A DNA stretch of 64,000 nucleotides, from contig OZ005691.1 in NCBI GenBank assembly GCA_963930775.1, forward strand, positions 5,329,000 through 5,392,999, in the 5' to 3' direction. The notes under the pieces are model-generated. The model saw nothing but the letters and a program-made list of their open reading frames with translations, was not told where the DNA came from and searched no databases. This DNA comes from Cliona cf. orientalis. Its lineage: Eukaryota > Porifera > Demospongiae > Clionaida > Clionaidae. This document shows, in pieces, positions 33,129 to 44,673 of the stretch (positions within the stretch are counted from its first letter, which is position 1; the number at the start of each line of letters is the position of its first letter). Both the position numbers and the translations under genes were made by a program.

Positions 33129-36060
33129 CTCTAGGGGACGATGAGATGGGATGTATGCATCACCCTGAAATGGGGTGTAGTTTCTGGTCTGTCCGTTATT
33201 TAAATGTAAAATTATATATCATAATTTTATTGACAACGAAGTTCAGTGTGTTGATTTTCACCTTGATATCGATGATATGGAGGGCCTGGGCTTGACTTGG
33301 AATTAAACTGTGGTGAAATAGTTAGGAGACCGATTGATGTTGAGAGACCAAACTCTGATGCCCAGCCTTTTAGTGGTGTGTTAGTCATAAACTGTCAGTG
33401 GAAGAGTTCATGAAGTTCGATGACATAGAGTTTGAAATGCGTGATGGTGATTGTTCTCCTGGGTTGTTACTGAAGAAAGACGGTCTTGTTATACCTGGAC
33501 TCCAATTGCCAGCAGGACTAGGTCTAGGTCTAGAGTCTCTTCTAAAGATTTATTATAATAATTATACTTTAATTACTATACTGCATGCTGCACCTTTTGT
33601 GGTGTGTTTTTCAAATCAATAATAATAATAATAATATACTGAGAGGTTCGATCGGGTCCAAACAATTGTACGTTATAGTGAATTGGGAGGTTGTCCGCTC
33701 CTTGGAGGTTTGTGGTGCACTAAGACTATGATAAATCCATAGCGGTTATCATGCAAGAGTTACTGTAGGATAAGAATGTTGAACTATTATAGAAAAGTCT
33801 AGCTACAGAGTGTTCCGGTAAAATGGCACAAGCAGAAGTATAGTAATCAGTCTCACTAGTGGTTTAAATTAGCTCAGCACTTTGTTCTTAAGGTTTGCTA
33901 TTTGAATTATGAGGAAGCACTGGACCTAGCACATATTCCACCTTTGATTGCTCGACGTGATCATGCGGCCCTATGCTACATGTATAATAATTATTGTGCA
34001 CAACAATATGGACTTTGAAAATGCACCAGTAGAACCTAGACCAATTTCAAGGTTGACAAGGCACAGTAACAGTCATCAACTCCGTCAGCTATACTGCCAC
34101 ACAAATGCCTTTCAGAATTCATTTTTTCCTAAAACTATCTCAATGTGGAACTCACTATCTGAAGAAGTGTTTGCTTGTCCATCACTTGCCAGTTTTAAGT
34201 ATGCTGTTTCATAATCCTTGTTTTATAATTATTACCATTAATTTTGCTTAAATTAAATCCCTTTGTCCTCTAACTTAAATTCTTTTTGTATAGGTACATG
34301 CACGCTTTAGCTAATTATAAGCTACTTCATGTATCTATACTGCATATTTGTAGGAACATGATAGAAAAAAAATAATAAACACAGCTGTAATGCACAGTAC
34401 AGCAGGGCATGACCCAGTGGTCACCTGTGCATTTAAACTGTCATGCATGTATATACTATAATAGTGTTATTACTGTAATACCGCATAATATGCATGTAGA
34501 GTGCATTTAGCTACTCATCTGTGTCGTGATTCTACCGGAACGTTGTTCTACTAGTTCAACATGCACTCTTATCCTAATCTACTCTTACGGTTATAGTGGG
34601 TGGCCGCTCCTGGGAGGGTCCATTAAATTCGATTGTACATAAGTTAAGTGCCCTGAGTTCATGATAATTATTATTATTAAATTTAATTTTCTACTACAGG
34701 CAATTTGAACTTTTTGCAATTATTTAAACATTATTATTATAAATTTAATATTGACGTATACTAATCACGATTGATATATTATAATAATACTATAATAATA
34801 TTAATTATTCAGAAACATGTTACATCTATAATAGCCTATTATACCATCTGTGATTATACAGGAGTTTCTGTTCTCTATTGCTCACTTGCTAATTTCAATG
34901 ATACTGTCACAGTTCTAGATCTAGAATTAGCTAGCTACATTTATATACGTACTAAATTATCATAGTCATCAATACGCACACTTTAATTGTGAAAGTTCAG
35001 TAATAATAGTATTGTATCTTTCTTGGCATCTTTGGCTCCTTGTCATACGGTCTTGGCATTTTTGGCCTTGGTCGGCGTCCCTGCATGTATGCATAAGGCA
35101 TAGAGAGCATGCACACTGGTAATACTTGTAAAATACGAGTCCATTAAAGATGAAGGCTGCCCAGTGTTATACTAATTTAGTGTGTCTGTAGACATATCAT
35201 TAATTTTTATAGTTTTAACAATTTTCAGGTTTAGGAATAGTGTATTAATGCCGTTTAAATGGCCAATTAAACTGCTATAATATTTAACTAAGTTTGCCAA
35301 AATGGGCTGACTTGTTCCACTTTAGACAGTATAAAATTATGAGGGTGTTTTGGGCTCAATTGGTAGATCTGAGCCTATAATATTATTTTATATGTATAGC
35401 AGTGAGACTAAATGGCACATTGATTAATTTGATATTCATGTTCAACTTTAAATTTTATTTTGTACTTTTGAAACACAATATGTACCACAATTCAAAAAGA
35501 GATATTATGTTAAGAACAATTTCCATAATTCGCGTTTGTTAGAAATTATCGTGTAACAATATTTTTATCAACTTCAACCGTGTGCCATATATAATATATA
35601 TGACATTGTATTATTCAGTTGGTACTAATATGCAGAACGAAAGATTTTTAACAATGAAAATTTCGCGAATTACGGTACTGCAGAATAGGATAACTTAGCA
35701 TGTTATAGGCTCAGGCCTATAATTATGGTTATAATAACCACAACAACATTGGTAGGTTATTTCATTTCTCACTCCTTGCATTATTATGATGAATACCACA
35801 TAGCCGGAAACTTCTTGGCGGTAATTAAATTTGGCAGTTGGGTCCCAAATGATATTGTAAAATATAATTTGGTTTTTTAATTTGGCAGTTGTTGAGCTAG
35901 ACTGCCAAACTGCCAAATTTTCCGGCCATATATTATTATGGTAGCTATAGTAATAGTTCTGTAGTGTTGGCACAATAATTATAAGTTACTAATTTATACC
36001 CGGGCAATAACCCAATGTCTAATCATGAGGGACAATACGCCAGAGTACCACTTAATTATG
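33129..36060. other. AT-rich intergenic region
   Basis: The only recognisable coding matter is the LINE relic at 33893-34214. An inverted-repeat element with TAATTCGCG / CGCGAATTACGGTA ends lies at about 35525-35678, related to that at 45315-45508. No other gene is seen. Confidence 0.5.
33893..34214 (+). pseudogene. LINE reverse transcriptase C-terminal relic with a frame break
   Basis: The first frame reads LNYEEALDLAHIPPLIARRD then LCYMYN. After a shift near 34005 the second reads RLTRHSNSHQLRQLYCHTNA and FFPKTISMWNSLSEEV. Both are typical of the end of CR1/RTE-like ORF2 proteins. Only this 3' piece is present. Confidence 0.65.
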
Positions 36061-36426
36061 AACTTACAATAGTTTCACTTTTTTGTGCCCACATAAAACC
36101 TTGTTTCCGTTGATACATTGATTTCCATCCCCGCAAGTGCTTGACTGCCAACGCAGAGAACTGTCACTGCCACAATCACTGCAATCTCCTTCACAAAACG
36201 GTGCCGTCCCAGACCACGAAGTGCCACTGTAACTATTTTGTACCTCTTGATCACAGCAGAGTAAGGACCCAGGGCAGCCACAGCTGCATTCTGCAAAGTT
36301 GACTGTTCCAGTGGGGCAACCAGTGGCGTACCAAGCACATCCAATTGGAAGTGTTTGTGAGATTGCAGCAGTTGTGACAGTGAGAATGATGAGAGCTTGG
36401 CTTACAGCATTCATGATCATGATCAT
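36061..36426 (-). CDS. Small secreted cysteine-rich protein
   Basis: The uninterrupted frame ends at TAA. Three ATGs in a row (36426, 36420, 36414) are possible starts. The last gives MNAVSQALIILTVTTAAISQ, a clear signal peptide. The mature part of about 95 residues has 14 or more Cys, with CSCGCPGSLLCC, then SGTAPFCEGDCSDCG, then CGDGNQCINGNKVLCG. The G-T-A-P-F-C plus GNKVLC pair recalls small extracellular domains I have seen across invertebrates, but I cannot name the family. It is intronless here. A TATA-like element lies upstream. It is probably extracellular, disulfide-stabilised, role unknown. It is not obviously a toxin, and I claim no activity. Confidence 0.6.
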
Positions 36427-36498
36427 TGATGTTGGCTAAGTGTCCTGAACTTTCAACGGACTTCGGGCATGAAAAAGAGTGTAGCTATAGCTACCTAG

Positions 36499-36506
36499 AT
36501 TTATAG
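36499..36506 (-). promoter_or_regulatory. TATA-box-like site for the Cys-rich gene
   Basis: CTATAAAT on the minus strand lies about 75-90 bp upstream of the candidate starts, a spacing that leaves a short leader. It is positional inference only. Confidence 0.35.
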
Positions 36507-36562
36507 GGATTTGTGGGGTGGCAGGTACATGTATAATATATTATATTATGGATCACCTTAAT

Positions 36563-36564
<2 letters not shown>

Positions 36565-36611
<47 letters not shown>
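36565..36611. repeat. T47 homopolymer
   Basis: An uninterrupted run of T. On the minus strand it is a poly(A), possibly a retroposed tail, though no adjacent retroposed gene is apparent. Confidence 0.8.
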
Positions 36612-36615
<4 letters not shown>

Positions 36616-36715
36616 CACTTTATGCATCTTAATATGCAATGGATGCACAATAGTAATTGCATACTAATCTCGTGTGCACCCTAAAGTAACTATAGTTAAA
36701 ATGAATACATAAAAT

Positions 36716-36838
36716 TATTAAGTATGTCTTAGTCTTAGCTGCCTCATAAATGAGGAGTATGATGATGAAGTGACACATTCATTAGTTAGGGAGTTCCAAG
36801 CCGACATGGTGTTGGGAAAGAAGGAGTACTTGTATGCA
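36716..36838 (-). pseudogene. LINE reverse transcriptase C-terminal relic
   Basis: Minus-strand frame reads NAYKYSFFPNTMSAWNSLTN then SFMRQLRLRH. The same ending (FFPHTMSVWNSL) occurs at 46062-46292 (+), so both belong to one LINE family. Confidence 0.6.
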
Positions 36839-37049
36839 TTGGTGTGAGCAAATGGCGGATCCAAAGGGAGCGAGTGAACACCTTATACAGTAGGCATGCA
36901 GTTATACATTATTATGTGGAATCCCACTAAGTATGACTCTCTACATGATTAGTTAGGTCAGTGTTTGCAATAATTACTGCCAGGTGTGTGCATAGCTTCA
37001 AATTCTGTGTGGAACTTAGCTAACTAGCTATATCAGTCATTACAGTATA

Positions 37050-37750
37050 ACTATAATTTTGCTATAGATTTTAGTGAATCAGATCTGATTCTTTTAGTAC
37101 GGTAACAGCACTTAAACCAGAGGCTGCATAGCAACAACAATAATAATAATAATACTGATGATAGTTCATGTGTAGGTAATGCAGGCAGAGGAGGAACTTG
37201 CAAACAGTCAGTCATTATGGTAGGTAATTCTGTCACCTGAAGCCGTCAAGGTAACAGGGTCACTATATTATCATGACTTAGCTATAGCTAATACCAACTG
37301 GGTTGATCTGTAGTCAGTGACACCTGACAGTGTCTGAGTCAGTTCTGATCAATTCCTGCTGTAACTATAGCAGTGGGTGTCATGGCATCTTCAAGTTGTG
37401 TGTGGAATGGAGCAAACTATCAGTCATTACTGTAACAGTATAAGGATGATCGATAGTGACAATCATTATTACCAATTGAATCATTATAACAACATCGAGG
37501 CACATTGATTCTAGTGATCTGATTCTTACAGTAACAGTACTTATTAAATCTGTGGCTGCATAGTAAAAATAATACCTACCGTAATGACCGACCGTTTGCA
37601 AGCTCCTCTGCCTGCATTATACCGACATGTATAGCTACACCAGGACTATCATCAGTAATCATACTGATGATAGTCCAGGTGTACATGTTGGTAATGTAGG
37701 CAGAGGAACTTGCAAACAGTTATGGAGGTAGTTTGGTCATCTGAAACCAT
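37050..37750. repeat. Inverted and dispersed repeat cluster with a perfect hairpin
   Basis: Blocks sharing AGGCAGAGGA.GAACTTGCAAAC occur at about 37180-37210 (+), 37590-37615 (inverted) and 37695-37720 (+). Blocks sharing GATCTGATTCTT..AGTA and GGCTGCATAG occur at about 37080 and 37515. At 37640-37682 a nearly perfect hairpin, GGACTATCATCAGTA / TACTGATGATAGTCC, sits at the centre of a palindrome of roughly 170 bp. Confidence 0.6.
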
Positions 37751-38171
37751 AAAATTAGGGTAACAGAGTCACTATCATGACTAATAGCTATAACTACCCA
37801 CTCAATCTGTAGTCACCTGTCTGTTGGAAACTGTGTAACAGTTTATTTATTGTAAGTAGTAGAGTTAGCTACATTTAATTGTACCTATAGTGACCTTTCT
37901 AGTGTGGTAATGTGCAATAGTGTTCTATATAGAACCTTCTCTCTGATTTATGCAATGTTAAGTTGATTAGGGTATTATGGTGATCCTGTTTGTCACTACA
38001 GTGTGTGAATGTTCTTATTTGTGATGGTATTTGTCTGTGAATGGTTTATGTGAGATGTTGAATCATTGTAGAACAGTCATCAATAGGTATGACGGTGGTA
38101 GCTACATCACTCCTGACGAGAGTTACAAACCGGGGAAATAGAGGGGTAGATAATTGGCAGCTTACGCTACC

Positions 38172-38576
38172 AACTAGAGCTCTCTAGAGCACATACCCCG
38201 CACACTCCGTAGCCACTGTAGCGTAGTATTGCAATACTCTACTGCAGAGCTGTGTTGTTGACTTGACGACCCTTTCCTCTACACTGAGTTAGAGCATGCA
38301 TGCGCATCAGCACATGGCAATAGAGTGGGTATGGTTGATAAACCACAGGCACACTGAACAGAAAATGCATGATTTGTAGTGCTAGTAAGGTATTTTCAGT
38401 AGTTCGAAGCATGTAGAAACCAGTTTTCATCAATATCTACCGATCTGTTGTGCGCGTACAGCTCACACAGATACCTAGAACTCGAGATTTGGCGATTTTT
38501 GTGCCAACAACAATGACCGTCGGATGACAGATGGACAAACTGATTGCTTTACCCCTTGTGTATGCACGCAGGGTAA
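38172..38576 (-). repeat. Dispersed repeat R1, inverted copy
   Basis: This is a full-length copy on the minus strand, ending (minus) in GAGAGCTCTAG then T at 38172. A second R1 head, also inverted, abuts at 38577-38606 (TTTATCCCTTGCGCATGCG). Confidence 0.75.
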
Positions 38577-38831
38577 TTACTTTATCCCTTGCGCATGCGT
38601 GTGGAGTAAAATATTAATTTTCCTGTGGTGATGAGGATTATGATATTATGGTGTAATCTATATGAAATCTATATTTAATAAGGTGAAATCTATGATGTAA
38701 TCTATGAGGTAATTATGAGACAATTATATCCATGGAGGGCCTTGATGGAGTCTTTCTGAGACTTGAAAATCGCTAAGTAAATACCTGGTATGTAGAATAT
38801 CTGACGCATGTATCCGTTGTGTGTTACTTTT

Positions 38832-38975
38832 ATAGTGGGAAAGTTTCTAGGGAATGTTAAAGCTGGTCACATAATGGGTGTGGCATGATTTCGTGGAGAA
38901 AACTTTCGCAGATGGCTGAAAAATCGCGAAATTCGTGAAAATTTTCTCCCTTGAAAGTTTCCCGCTATACGGTAT
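38832..38975. repeat. Short inverted-repeat element
   Basis: TATAGTGGGAAAGTTTC at 38832 pairs with GAAAGTTTCCCGCTATAC at about 38957-38974. The interior has reverse-complementary AAAATTTTC/cgcgaaatt words. No coding frame. Confidence 0.55.
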
Positions 38976-39343
38976 GGTGGTTGAAGTTCACGTTCCCTTG
39001 GCTTATATAATCTCATGTATGCGTATTCGCTTGATCAGACGCTGCGCTCGATCAGTCGCCACACTTCCGGAAGTGCTGAAAGAAATAACTGTTAACACAC
39101 TGCTTTAATAATGAAGCTGCTACTTACATGTCTAGGAAGTTCTTCATACTGTAGCTATTAGCTTGCTCTAATTGTTTGAATGGCCAAAAATTTGGCCATT
39201 TGATGTTAAATAGAAAATAAATAAATTTAGCTGACAGCTTGTTCGAGTTAAAATAGAATATTATTGTACGTAGGTACATGACATACCAGAATAGTAATAA
39301 CTTATAGTATAATCTACTGTCTGCATAATTATAATGTTATATT

Positions 39344-39404
39344 TATACACATACACACACACTCACACTCACACTCACACTCATACTCACACGCACACAC
39401 ACAA
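39344..39404. repeat. CA/CACT microsatellite
   Basis: About 60 bp of CACACA interspersed with CACTCA units. Confidence 0.85.
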
Positions 39405-39416
39405 CGTCATAATCAT

Positions 39417-39807
39417 TATTACCCCGCGCGCATGCGCAAGGGGTAAAGCAATTGTCTGTTGTTGTTGTTGTAGTTGTCGTCGGCACGAAAATCGCCAGAT
39501 CTCGAGTTCTAGGCGTCTGTGCGTGTTGTAAGCACAACCAATCGATAGATATCGGTGAAAAACTGGTTTGTACGCGCTTCGAATTGCTCAAAAAGGCTTA
39601 CTAGTGCTACAAATCGTGCATTTTCTGTTCTGCATGCCTGTGGTTTGTCGACCACACCCACTCTTTTAGTATGCTGATGCAACTGCGCATGCTCAAGCTC
39701 AGTGTTGAAAAGGGTCGTCAAGTCATAAAACAGCTTTGCCCAAGTTGCAATATTGCAGAGTATTGCAGAGCGCGCGGGGTAGCTATGTGCTCTACAGAGC
39801 TCTAGTT
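39417..39807 (+). repeat. Dispersed repeat R1, best-preserved copy
   Basis: Head TTACCCCGCGCGCATGCGC then AAGGGGTAA, tail GCTCTACAGAGCTCTAG then T. It abuts the small membrane ORF at 39819. Confidence 0.8.
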
Positions 39808-39818
39808 ATTTTTTAGCC

Positions 39819-39974
39819 ATGACCCCAGTATCCTTCCAGACTGGCAATCGTTGGACGGTCCTAACCGTTCTTGCCATCCTTGTTGCAACATGCACATTCA
39901 TTGTGGGGATCACATCTTACTTTTTGGTCAACATTGGCAGGAAGTATTTCAAGAAACAAACGAGCAGTAGCTAA
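39819..39974 (+). CDS. 51-residue single-pass membrane protein or terminal exon
   Basis: ATG at 39819 to TAA at 39972-39974. The N-terminus is MTPVSFQTGNRWT, then one hydrophobic helix (about residues 14-37, VLTVLAILVATCTFIVGITS), then a short basic tail, IGRKYFKKQTSSS. The clean helix flanked by polar ends, with positive charges on the C-terminal side, is unlike random frames here. The sequence ttttttag just before the ATG could be a splice acceptor, so it may be the last exon of a larger gene whose other exons I cannot find. It lies immediately after an R1 repeat. Function unknown. Confidence 0.45.
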   Translation: MTPVSFQTGNRWTVLTVLAILVATCTFIVGITSYFLVNIGRKYFKKQTSSS

Positions 39975-40130
39975 ATCAACCTCTACTTCTCAGACAGTAT
40001 AATAATTTTATTGACATCTGTTTGTACTTGTGTACCCCTTTTAATCATGCAGCTGATCACATTTAATACCGTAAGTGTTTTCTTGATCTATTATGAGTTA
40101 TTGCTGGGCTGTCTTATTATAGCTCTATTA

Positions 40131-40826
40131 TTGGGGCGAGCCTGAGCGAGCCCCACATAAACGGTACAGCTATGCGCGAATTGTATATATATATATGGTA
40201 CGTCGGTCACGCGAAATATATGCCCAGCATGGCTCTATGGGCATAAGCGCGAAATATTCTATTGCGCATTCTCATGCCTGGGCTACGGGCCGTATATACG
40301 CTCTTCTAATTTAGCGAACAATTTGCAAATTTACACTCGTGCCTGCATATTATGCGCATGTATTGATCAGCTAGTTAGCTACCATTGGCATGATTGGTAT
40401 CAAGCCGTTAGCTGTATGCCGTACGCGCCGGGCTCCAAAGGAGGAGAGAGCGAGACAGAGCTCATCGTCAGCTCAACAACGCAAGGACCAGCTAAGAACG
40501 CGATTAAAATGGACGTGTTGCTAACTGACTCTGACAATCGAAGCAGCAAAAATTAACTTGTGACATGAATTTCTCTTGACTGTTTGCAGACACTATGTGG
40601 AGGGAACTATCATGCAGCTATATAGGCCTACACGGTACTATGATAATGAGACTGTCTGTCATTGTCTGCTTGGATATGTGCCAGTGGTCTTCATGATCTA
40701 TTGTCACCGCGGCTAGCTAGCTCATGATAGCTCAGTTTTTACAGTTTTCTCGGAGTTTCAGCTACTGACAGAGACTTTCAGAGGCTCAGCTCAGGCTCGC
40801 CCCGAACAGGCCCTGCATGACACTAG
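40131..40826 (+). repeat. Dispersed repeat R2, uninterrupted copy (about 0.7 kb)
   Basis: It starts TTGGGGCGAGCCTGAGCGAG and ends CTCAGGCTCGCCCCGAACAG, then CCCTGCATGACACTAGT; the GGGGCGAGCC/GGCTCGCCCC ends are inverted repeats. The second copy (41506-43203) carries the same ends but is split by the TTAA element. Confidence 0.75.
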
Positions 40827-40845
40827 TTATATATACTAGTATAGT

Positions 40846-40930
40846 TACCGTTCCCGGCACTCTAGCCACAGCGTACTATATATAGTAATACTATATATAG
40901 TACGCTGTGGCTAGAGTGCCGGGAACGGTA
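40846..40930. repeat. Perfect 40-bp-arm hairpin
   Basis: Arms 40846-40885 and 40891-40930 are exact complements (outer word TACCGTTCCCGGCACTCTAG) around a 5-bp loop, TAATA. A further single arm, same sequence, lies at 41404-41438. The right arm of this hairpin and that third copy are inverted termini bounding the unit 40891-41438. Confidence 0.9.
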
Positions 40931-41014
40931 CCGGAAATATTCCCGTTGGAGTGCCGGTTCTAGTTCCCGCCAAAAAACTTAGAAAATTTTCGAGAGTAGG
41001 AAAAAAAAAAAAAG

Positions 41015-41097
41015 TTCATACCCCAAGCGGGATTCGAACCCATGATCACTGCTCTACCAGCCCAGACCCCAGTCCACTCGGCCATCCGGCTCGCCGC
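41015..41097 (-). tRNA. tRNA-Leu/Ser-like pseudogene or SINE head (Pol III unit)
   Basis: On the minus strand TGGCCGAGTGG (A box) and GGTTCGAATCC (B box) both match the Pol III internal promoter consensus exactly, about 45 bases apart as in long-variable-arm tRNAs. A T-run from the A-tract at 41002-41014 follows as a terminator. The 5' and 3' segments do not pair into an acceptor stem, so I regard it as a tRNA-derived unit rather than a functional tRNA. Confidence 0.5.
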
Positions 41098-41153
41098 TGC
41101 TGGCTACCGTTTTTTGCCAAATTTATACACCTTAAACCCATAATACTAACCCT

Positions 41154-41260
41154 AGTCAACAACCGATCATCGAAACCCAAACCCCTCGAGCTTGTCAACA
41201 ACCGATCACCGAAACCCAAACCCTTTGTCAACAACCGACTACCTAAACCCAATCCCCCCG
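41154..41260. repeat. Three tandem copies of a 33-40-bp unit
   Basis: GTCAACAACCGATCA.CGAAAC followed by CCAAACCC is repeated three times with small changes. Confidence 0.75.
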
Positions 41261-41321
41261 CTACTAGTCTCACTTGCCGTGTATCGGTCAGTAATAGCTT
41301 GTTCTTATTATTATTAGCTAC

Positions 41322-41360
41322 CTATAGATCCCAGCCCCCTTCGGGGGCTGGGATCTATAG
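41322..41360. repeat. Very stable hairpin, 18-bp perfect stem
   Basis: CTATAGATCCCAGCCCCC pairs perfectly with its complement across a 3-base TTC loop. It is positioned inside the element bounded by 40891-41438. Confidence 0.9.
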
Positions 41361-41505
41361 ATCACGTGAGTTGTGCCGGCTCTTTAAGCCTTATATTTTG
41401 GGTGCCGTTCCCGGCACTCTAGCCACAGCGTATATAGTACATGCACTAACGCAAGTACGTCATGCGATCATATATATATATGCATTGTGCATGTATATAT
41501 AATAA

Positions 41506-43203
41506 TTGGGGCGAGCCTGAGCGAGCCCCACATAGACGAGACAAACGCTCGCAATCCATATATTATGTTATATGTATGGTACGTCCGTCACGCGAAATTA
41601 TATACCCAGTGATCTCTACGGGCATAAACGCGAAATATTCTATTGCGCATTCTCATGCTTGGGACACGGGCCGTATATACGTCGTTCTGATTTAGCGAAT
41701 TGCAAATTTACACTCGTGCTTGCATTGATCAAGCAAGCTCAGTGCAGTGCGTGCAACATTGTGAACATGACGGGAGCCTGGGGACGAGGCTACTCAGTAC
41801 CGGTACCGTACGTGTACTGCGTCGTACTAAGAGAAGGCTCCAAAAGAGGAGAAAGCGAGGCAGAGCTCGTTATCAGCTCAACAGCCCAACGGGACCAGCT
41901 ATTAAGGTAGCATTAAAGTGCGTGGGCGTGAGCGTCAGGATTGGCTAATTCAATTAGCGAATCGTGAAGGGGCGTGGCCGAAGAGGCCATACGAGTGCTT
42001 TTGGTCGAAGGTGGGCGTGTCCAGAATCGGCCAGGGATGATTATGCGCGTGTAATTAGCGACCGGAAGTGGCCCCTGAAGAAAACACCGGTAATTGCCCA
42101 CTTCAAAGCAAGATCAAAGCATTCTTTCTTAACTATTAACCGCAACGACAAAAAAAAAAAAAAAAAAAAAAAGCCTTATTAGGCCTAATTAAGCATGTGG
42201 GCGTGTTCCTGGCACTGTGTGGAGTGTGTGCGTGTGCGTTAATGCAGGTTTTATTGCTTCCGATTGGGCGTGGCTTCACGGGCCAGTGCTTGGATATCGG
42301 CGCCTGGGACTTGGCCTCGGCGATAGGTGGGCGTGTCCCGGAAGCGGTGGTGACCTTTGAACCCCGCGAGGAGGCTTTGGGGGCGTGGCAGGAGGTCAAA
42401 GGTGAGGCCATGTCTGTTAATGAGGCACTGTACGCCGGTGCGATGGAGGGGACCGTACGGCTGGACGGAAGCTGACGATGGTTTGAAGCGGATGTGGTTG
42501 CGATGACGTGTCGTTACTCCGCCCACACAGGAAATGAGGTGAGCTCTTGTGTGGGCGGTGTGGCAGAACGGCCTCCAAGTGTTTGTGTGTGTTTTGGCCT
42601 TGAGGAAGCTGTGTGTTTTAATTGGGATTGATTGTGGGCTTCCGGTGGACATCCGGTGGTTAGTAGGCACTTGATTGAGAATGGTGGTCCTTGGGGAACA
42701 GGGTGGGGCTGTTTTGGGCGTGGCCTGGCCCCTCCCTTCCGGCTCGGCTTCCGGTCCGTGGAGGATATTAAATGAACACTTCCGGCTCTAGCAGCCACAC
42801 CCCTGAGACCTGTGCAATAAAAAGGGCGTGGTTACACAACATGCACCTCACTAATGACTTTGATGTGGGTTAGGTGTCATATCCCCCACCTCACGCCCAC
42901 GCAATTTAATGGTACCTTAAAGAACGCGATAAAGATAGATTAGACGTGCTGCTCACTGATGACTCTGAAAACAGAGGCAGTCGGCACTGTAGGATGGAGG
43001 GGAATAGTCTATCGTACAGCTGTAGACCTACAGGCCTACACGACACTATATGAGACTGTCTGTCATTGTTTGCTTGGATCTGTATCAGTGGTCTTCAAGA
43101 TCTATCGTGCTATGGCTTTATTAAAGTTTTCTAGTCGCAGCTCAGCTAAACATTCAGAGGCTCAGCTCAGGCTCGTCCCAAACAGGCCCTGCATGACACT
43201 AGT
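41506..43203 (+). repeat. Dispersed repeat R2, copy split by the TTAA element
   Basis: Left part 41506-41901 and right part 42921-43203 match the uninterrupted copy at 40131-40826 on both sides of the insertion. For example, GGACCAGCT is before the break and AGAACGCGAT after it, contiguous in the other copy. Confidence 0.85.
41906..42916. mobile_element. TTAA-flanked non-autonomous element, copy 2 (1,011 bp)
   Basis: It is near-identical to 13927-14942, with TTAA at 41902-41905 and 42917-42920. The left terminus has a few substitutions (GGTAGCATTAAAGTGCGTGG); the right one is intact. It sits inside repeat R2, which provides a direct view of the empty site. Confidence 0.9.
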
Positions 43204-44673
43204 ATATAATATGCACGTATGCAGCGATGGTCTGTCTTGTCTCGTATGATGTGCTAGACTCTCCTATCCACAGAGGGAGAAAGAACCTGGCAAAAGGTGT
43301 ATTCTACAATAATATTACATACTGTCCGGCTGTATTCCATGGCTGCACTACATTTGGGACCATAATAAAGCGTGATAGCTACTTAGGTATCACTAGGTTG
43401 ATAATAGAAGCTTGTGTGGTACAGGAGTAGATTAATTACATAGGAGTGTTGAACTACATGCATGCAAACGCGTTCCGGGAGGATGACGTAGATAGTACGC
43501 GAAGTAAATGAATCTGAGGTGATGTAGGTGAGTAGTGCGGGTGTGTCCCACCCAGGCCAGTAGAGTATATACCAGCTGCACTATATAGTTGTACAGCTGC
43601 AGTCAGGGTTTATATAACACCCACTTAAAGTACAAGATGTAATAGTGCATGGCAGCCTTGATTATAATTTGTCTACCTGAACGCTGTTACTACGTTTGTA
43701 CCATAGTCCTATCTAATCTACTCCTGGTGGTAACAGACATGTATTAGCTTGGACACGCAATTGTACAATATGGTATCATAATAATTATACAGCATAATAT
43801 TATAACATAATGTCATGATATTATTGTGCTGTCTTGAGACTATAACTTGCATGTATATAATATGTATTAGATTCTGAACATGAAAGCGTATCCTATACAC
43901 AGCACACGTGCACATGGGTGCATGCATACACAATATCATAATAATAATAATAATATTATACATGGATCCCTCAGTGGCAAGCTGTGCTAATAGTATATTA
44001 TCATAACTGTTCTTAGGTCCTCGTTATGACATGCACAGCAATTGAGTCCATATTAATTATTAATAGTAATATAGCAACAGAAAATCACAAGAAGTCCTTG
44101 GGTTAGCTATAGGTTGCTGGGCTGGCTATAGTGCTACGCTACAATGTCATAGCTATAGCTAGCTATGGCTTCGTGGCTGATATAGAGCGATAGGAAGTTA
44201 GTGCTTCCTGCATGCAGCTGCTCAGTTTCAAATATTATATTATATAACATTGTCAGGTTCTTGTATCAGTGTAAATAACATCTAGCACCAGCCCATTTTC
44301 AATGCGTGTATAAGTTGCTGTACCTGCAGCAGCATACTATTATTATGCCTGCATAATTATAATAATATGATCAGCAAATAATATTACACACTTTTGGTTA
44401 TAATAATACAGTGATGAATGCAGCTTGAGGTGACAATTAATTAATATCACCGCAAAAACAAAAGCGTTAGTTTAATCCAACTTTGGTTAGCTACCTAAGT
44501 TACACTGATGAACATACCAACAATTCATAATAATTATTATTCAGCTATCCATGATTTACAATGTCATCAAAGTGTTCTGTTACATAATATGTAACATACA
44601 GCTATTTTATGATTGAAGTAAATTAAGTGCTCAAACAAGTTGCAATATTTAATTGTTATAATTATTATAGCTA

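Larger units (their letters stand above)
40891..41438. mobile_element. Possible short element with inverted termini carrying a tRNA-like unit
   Basis: Termini of about 35 bp (core CTGTGGCTAGAGTGCCGGGA and its complement) bound 548 bp containing an A-run, a tRNA-like Pol III unit on the minus strand, tandem GTCAACAACCGA repeats and a long hairpin. No transposase. I infer a non-autonomous element from the structure; no target duplication was found. Confidence 0.45.

Noticed and set aside
33398-33622. Open frame MEEFMKFDDIEFEMRDGDC...
   Set aside because: The start looks protein-like, but the rest becomes simple repeats and no splice context or motif supports it.
36061-36426. Toxin assignment for the Cys-rich secreted protein
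   Set aside because: Many Cys and a signal peptide do not make a toxin. No known toxin framework was recognised.
41322-41360. Rho-independent terminator
   Set aside because: The stem is strong but no T-run follows, and this is a eukaryotic context. It is better read as part of an inverted-repeat element.
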